A DNA stretch of 64,000 nt. Source: Streptomyces aurantiacus JA 4570. GTDB taxonomy: Bacteria; Actinomycetota; Actinomycetes; Streptomycetales; Streptomycetaceae. Positions 61,933 through 64,000 of the stretch are shown here, one piece after another. The translations under genes and the position numbers were made by a program. The notes beneath the pieces are model-generated. The model worked only from the letters and a program-made list of their open reading frames with translations. It was not told where the DNA came from and did no database searches. The stretch covers positions 1 through 64,000 of the forward strand of contig NZ_AOPZ01000067.1 in the NCBI RefSeq assembly GCF_000414115.1, given 5' to 3'. The number at the start of each line of letters is the position of its first letter. Position 1 is the stretch's first letter.

Positions 61933-63015
61933 ATGCCCGAACGGCGGGACTCCATTCGGCGGGACTCCAGGGCCGGGCAGCCCCCCACGCTCCGGGACGT
62001 CGCCGAGCGCGCCGAGGTCAGCGCCATGACCGCGTCGCGCGTGCTGCGCGACGACCCGCGCGTGCTGCCCGCGACCCGCGACCGCGTCCGCGCGGCGGCC
62101 GCCGCACTCGGCTACCGGCCCAACGTGGTGGCCCGCAGCCTCCGCCTGGGCCGCGGCACGGGCCTCGTCGGCCTGGTCGTCACCAACCTCGCCAACCCCT
62201 TCTACTCACGGCTCGCGCTCGGCGTGGACTCCGTCGTGGCGGCCGACGGCCTGAAGACGGTCATCGGCAACACCGGCCAGGACCTGGACGGCGAAAGGGA
62301 CTTGGTGGCCGACCTGGTGGCCCGCCGCGTCGACGGCATCATCGCCGTGCCCGCGGGCTCCGACCAGCGCCACCTCGCCGCCGCGGCGTCCGAGGGTGTG
62401 CCCGTGGTCCTCGCCAGCCGCCCGCCCGACGGCTTCGACGCCGACTGCGTCCTGGTCGACGACTTCGGCGGCGCCCGCGACGCGACGGCCCGGCTGCTGT
62501 CGCGCGGCCACCGCCGCGTCGGCTTCCTCGGCTCACCGCCCGCCGTCTACACCGGCACGGAGCGGCTGCGCGGCTACACCGCCGCCCTCGCGGACGCGGG
62601 CCTGCCCGCCGACACCCGCCTGGTGAGCCAGGGCCAGACCGAACCGGCCGAGGCGGAGCGCGCCGCCGCCCGGCTCCTGGCCCTGCCCGACCCGCCGACG
62701 GCACTGTTCTGCTCCAACAACCGCAACACCATAGGGGCGTTCCGCGCCATCCGCGCCACCGGGACGGACACCGCCCTGGCGGGCTTCGACGACTTCGAGC
62801 TCGCCGACGCCCTCGGCCTGCCGCTCACCCTCGTCGCCTACGACAGCGACGAGTTGGGGCGTACGGCGGGGAGGCTGCTGGTGGAGCGGATACGGGAACG
62901 GAGGGGCGGGTGCGCGGCGCCGGCGGGCGGGGAGAAGGCGGACGATGGGCCGGTCGCGCCGATGCCGCCGCGGCGGGTGGTGGCGCCCACAGGTCTGGTC
63001 GAGTACGGGCCGTGA
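61933..63015 (+). CDS. LacI-family transcriptional regulator
   Basis: The 360-residue product starts at ATG 61933 behind GAAAGGAA. Residues 18-70 are the LacI helix-turn-helix and hinge (TLRDVAERAEVSAMTASRVL), and the rest is a periplasmic-binding-type ligand domain (GLVGLVVTNLANPFYSRLAL, GHRRVGFLGSPPAVYTG, LAGFDDFELADAL). It closes the mannoside operon; the palindrome at 52704 is its likely operator. The ligand is probably a mannose-containing sugar. The C-terminal 40 residues are Gly/Pro-rich. Confidence 0.92.
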   Translation: MPERRDSIRRDSRAGQPPTLRDVAERAEVSAMTASRVLRDDPRVLPATRDRVRAAAAALGYRPNVVARSLRLGRGTGLVGLVVTNLANPFYSRLALGVDSVVAADGLKTVIGNTGQDLDGERDLVADLVARRVDGIIAVPAGSDQRHLAAAASEGVPVVLASRPPDGFDADCVLVDDFGGARDATARLLSRGHRRVGFLGSPPAVYTGTERLRGYTAALADAGLPADTRLVSQGQTEPAEAERAAARLLALPDPPTALFCSNNRNTIGAFRAIRATGTDTALAGFDDFELADALGLPLTLVAYDSDELGRTAGRLLVERIRERRGGCAAPAGGEKADDGPVAPMPPRRVVAPTGLVEYGP

Positions 63016-63072
63016 GGGCCGGACACGGCGGGAGGTTGCGGCAGGGTGTCCGTATCCGCCCTTGTCCGGCCC
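63016..63072 (+). terminator. Hairpin terminator after LacI gene
   Basis: GGGCCGGACA pairs with TGTCCGGCCC across a 37-base loop directly after the LacI stop codon. Confidence 0.6.
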
Positions 63073-63540
63073 GAGTTGGCCGCGCACGGTAGCGCCCGTC
63101 CGCGCGGGACCGCCTGGAAATGGACAAGCTTGCGGACGCACACTCCATGGTGAATCAGACCTCTCGCCCAGTGGCCGCCCTCTGAAGTAGGCGCTGACGC
63201 CCGCCGGAAAGCCCCGCGAGACCTCATGGCACATGGGTTCAGCCGGCGAACGCAGCTCCGCGCGGCCACCGTATGTTCTCGGCCGAAAGTCCTCCTACTG
63301 CTCGGTAGGACGGACCGGAGCAGGTTGATCCACATCCCCGTTCACCCGATAAGCTCCGTGACGGCGTGGCGTGTTGACGTGATTGCTGTGCGTCGCGGCG
63401 TGCCGTGCCGTCGCGCTTACGTATGGGGGGAACACGCAGGTGACCAGGAGGGCGGCGCCGATTCCGGGCGCGCTTCCGGTACCCGGGCGCGGCCATGTGC
63501 TGGTTGTCTCCTGTTCGATCGCGTTGGTTTGAGGATGCAG
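63073..63540 (+). other. Intergenic stretch, mostly empty
   Basis: About 470 bases with no credible gene. A small inverted repeat (TCCTAC/GTAGGA, 63293-63310) is the only structure seen. The promoter of the final gene should lie in the last 200 bases. Confidence 0.5.
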
Positions 63541-64000
63541 ATGGAACTTGCCACTCCGCCACCGGCGGCGGCCCAAGGATCAAAGACCTGGCGCGCCTGG
63601 TGGCTGCTGCCGTTCGGGTTGGGAGCGGGCACGGTCGCCACCGCGGTCGCCGACTCCGGTGAGACGCGCGTCCCCCTGGCCCTCGCGGGCCTCGGCGCGA
63701 CCGCGACCGCCTCGCTGTGCGTCCGCCTGCTGCTGCGTTCGCGGGCGGAACTGGGTCGCGCGGCCGCCGAGACACAGGCGGTCCGGATCGAGCAGGCCCA
63801 GCAGTGGCAGCAGCACGTCGCCGCGCTGGAGCGCGAGCACGCGGCCCAGCGTGCCGCCGTCGAGGCCCGTCTCGCCGACGAGGTCAAGGCATGGCAGTGG
63901 CGCCTGAACCGGCAGCAGGAACTGGTCACCCGGTTGAGCGACGACTTCCTGCCCACGGCCCTGAAGGGGCTGCGCGCCGGTGAGGCGATCGACGACGTCC
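63541..64000 (+). CDS. N-terminal part of a membrane sensor-like protein (runs off the window)
   Basis: The frame is open from ATG 63541 (or 63535) to the window end, giving 153 residues. The start is preceded by GAGGA. Two hydrophobic segments (WWLLPFGLGAGTVATAVA and VPLALAGLGATATASLCVRL) are followed by a long coiled-coil-like stretch rich in Gln, Glu and Arg (IEQAQQWQQHVAALEREHAA). This plan is usual for sensor kinase-like ATP-binding proteins of Streptomyces, such as those that head conservons. The catalytic domain lies outside the window, so the call is tentative. Confidence 0.6.
   Translation, partial: MELATPPPAAAQGSKTWRAWWLLPFGLGAGTVATAVADSGETRVPLALAGLGATATASLCVRLLLRSRAELGRAAAETQAVRIEQAQQWQQHVAALEREHAAQRAAVEARLADEVKAWQWRLNRQQELVTRLSDDFLPTALKGLRAGEAIDDV

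Overview
The window is high-GC actinobacterial DNA with strong third-position GC, GTG and TTG starts, ATGA/GTGA gene overlaps, and families typical of Streptomyces: SAV_2336-type conflict proteins, a clpP3/clpP4 pair with a PopR-like activator, and sugar ABC importers without their own ATPase. It is best read as a Streptomyces chromosome segment. No tRNA, rRNA or CRISPR array was seen. The species cannot be named from the sequence alone.

Bases 1-12000 hold signalling and conflict genes. A histidine kinase tail and a NarL-type response regulator come first; the regulator is broken by an exact 16-bp tandem duplication. Next are a membrane protein and, on the minus strand, an NLR-like NB-ARC/TPR ATPase. 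Divergent from it is a four-gene cassette (3982-11434): Trypco1, trypsin/VMAP-C protein, MoxR-type AAA+ ATPase, and a very large vWA/pseudokinase/MinD-like protein. This matches the VMAP-type ternary conflict systems described computationally for multicellular bacteria. The last gene is frameshifted by an exact 38-bp tandem duplication. A decayed copy of the C-terminus of the 951-1625 membrane protein lies just past the cassette.

Bases 12100-33600 are mostly housekeeping and regulatory: a sulfite-oxidase-like enzyme with a divergent TetR and twin operators, PhoD with a coupled partner, a bacterial peptidylarginine deiminase (PAD), clpP3/clpP4, a NUDIX protein, a DHFR-like reductase, a KimA-like transporter, an AAC(3)-like acetyltransferase, a PopR-like XRE regulator with three phased operators and a 17-bp x 7 repeat array behind them, a SecD-SecF fusion, an M64 peptidase, an XRE/TPR regulator and a GntR/HutC regulator.

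Bases 33828-42678 are a compact minus-strand biosynthetic operon: TIM-barrel protein, class III aminotransferase, ProA-like dehydrogenase, ThiM-like kinase, HD protein, ATP-grasp ligase, EamA exporter, a frameshifted class IV aminotransferase and a 6PGDH-like dehydrogenase. It looks like a pathway for a small amino-acid or dipeptide-type product that I cannot match to a known compound.

Bases 42800-49800 are a scrap zone of IS5 fragments, phage gene remnants and decayed ORFs around an NmrA/SnoaL/AhpD-like group with a TetR and twin 21-bp operators, and a PCD-VOC fusion. Bases 49800-63015 hold a CDF metal exporter, a phosphatase, a LysE exporter and a LacI-linked glycan-use operon: solute-binding protein, two permeases, GH38 alpha-mannosidase, mannose-6-phosphate isomerase-like protein and ROK kinase, with a LacI-type palindrome upstream. 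The window ends inside a membrane sensor-like gene.
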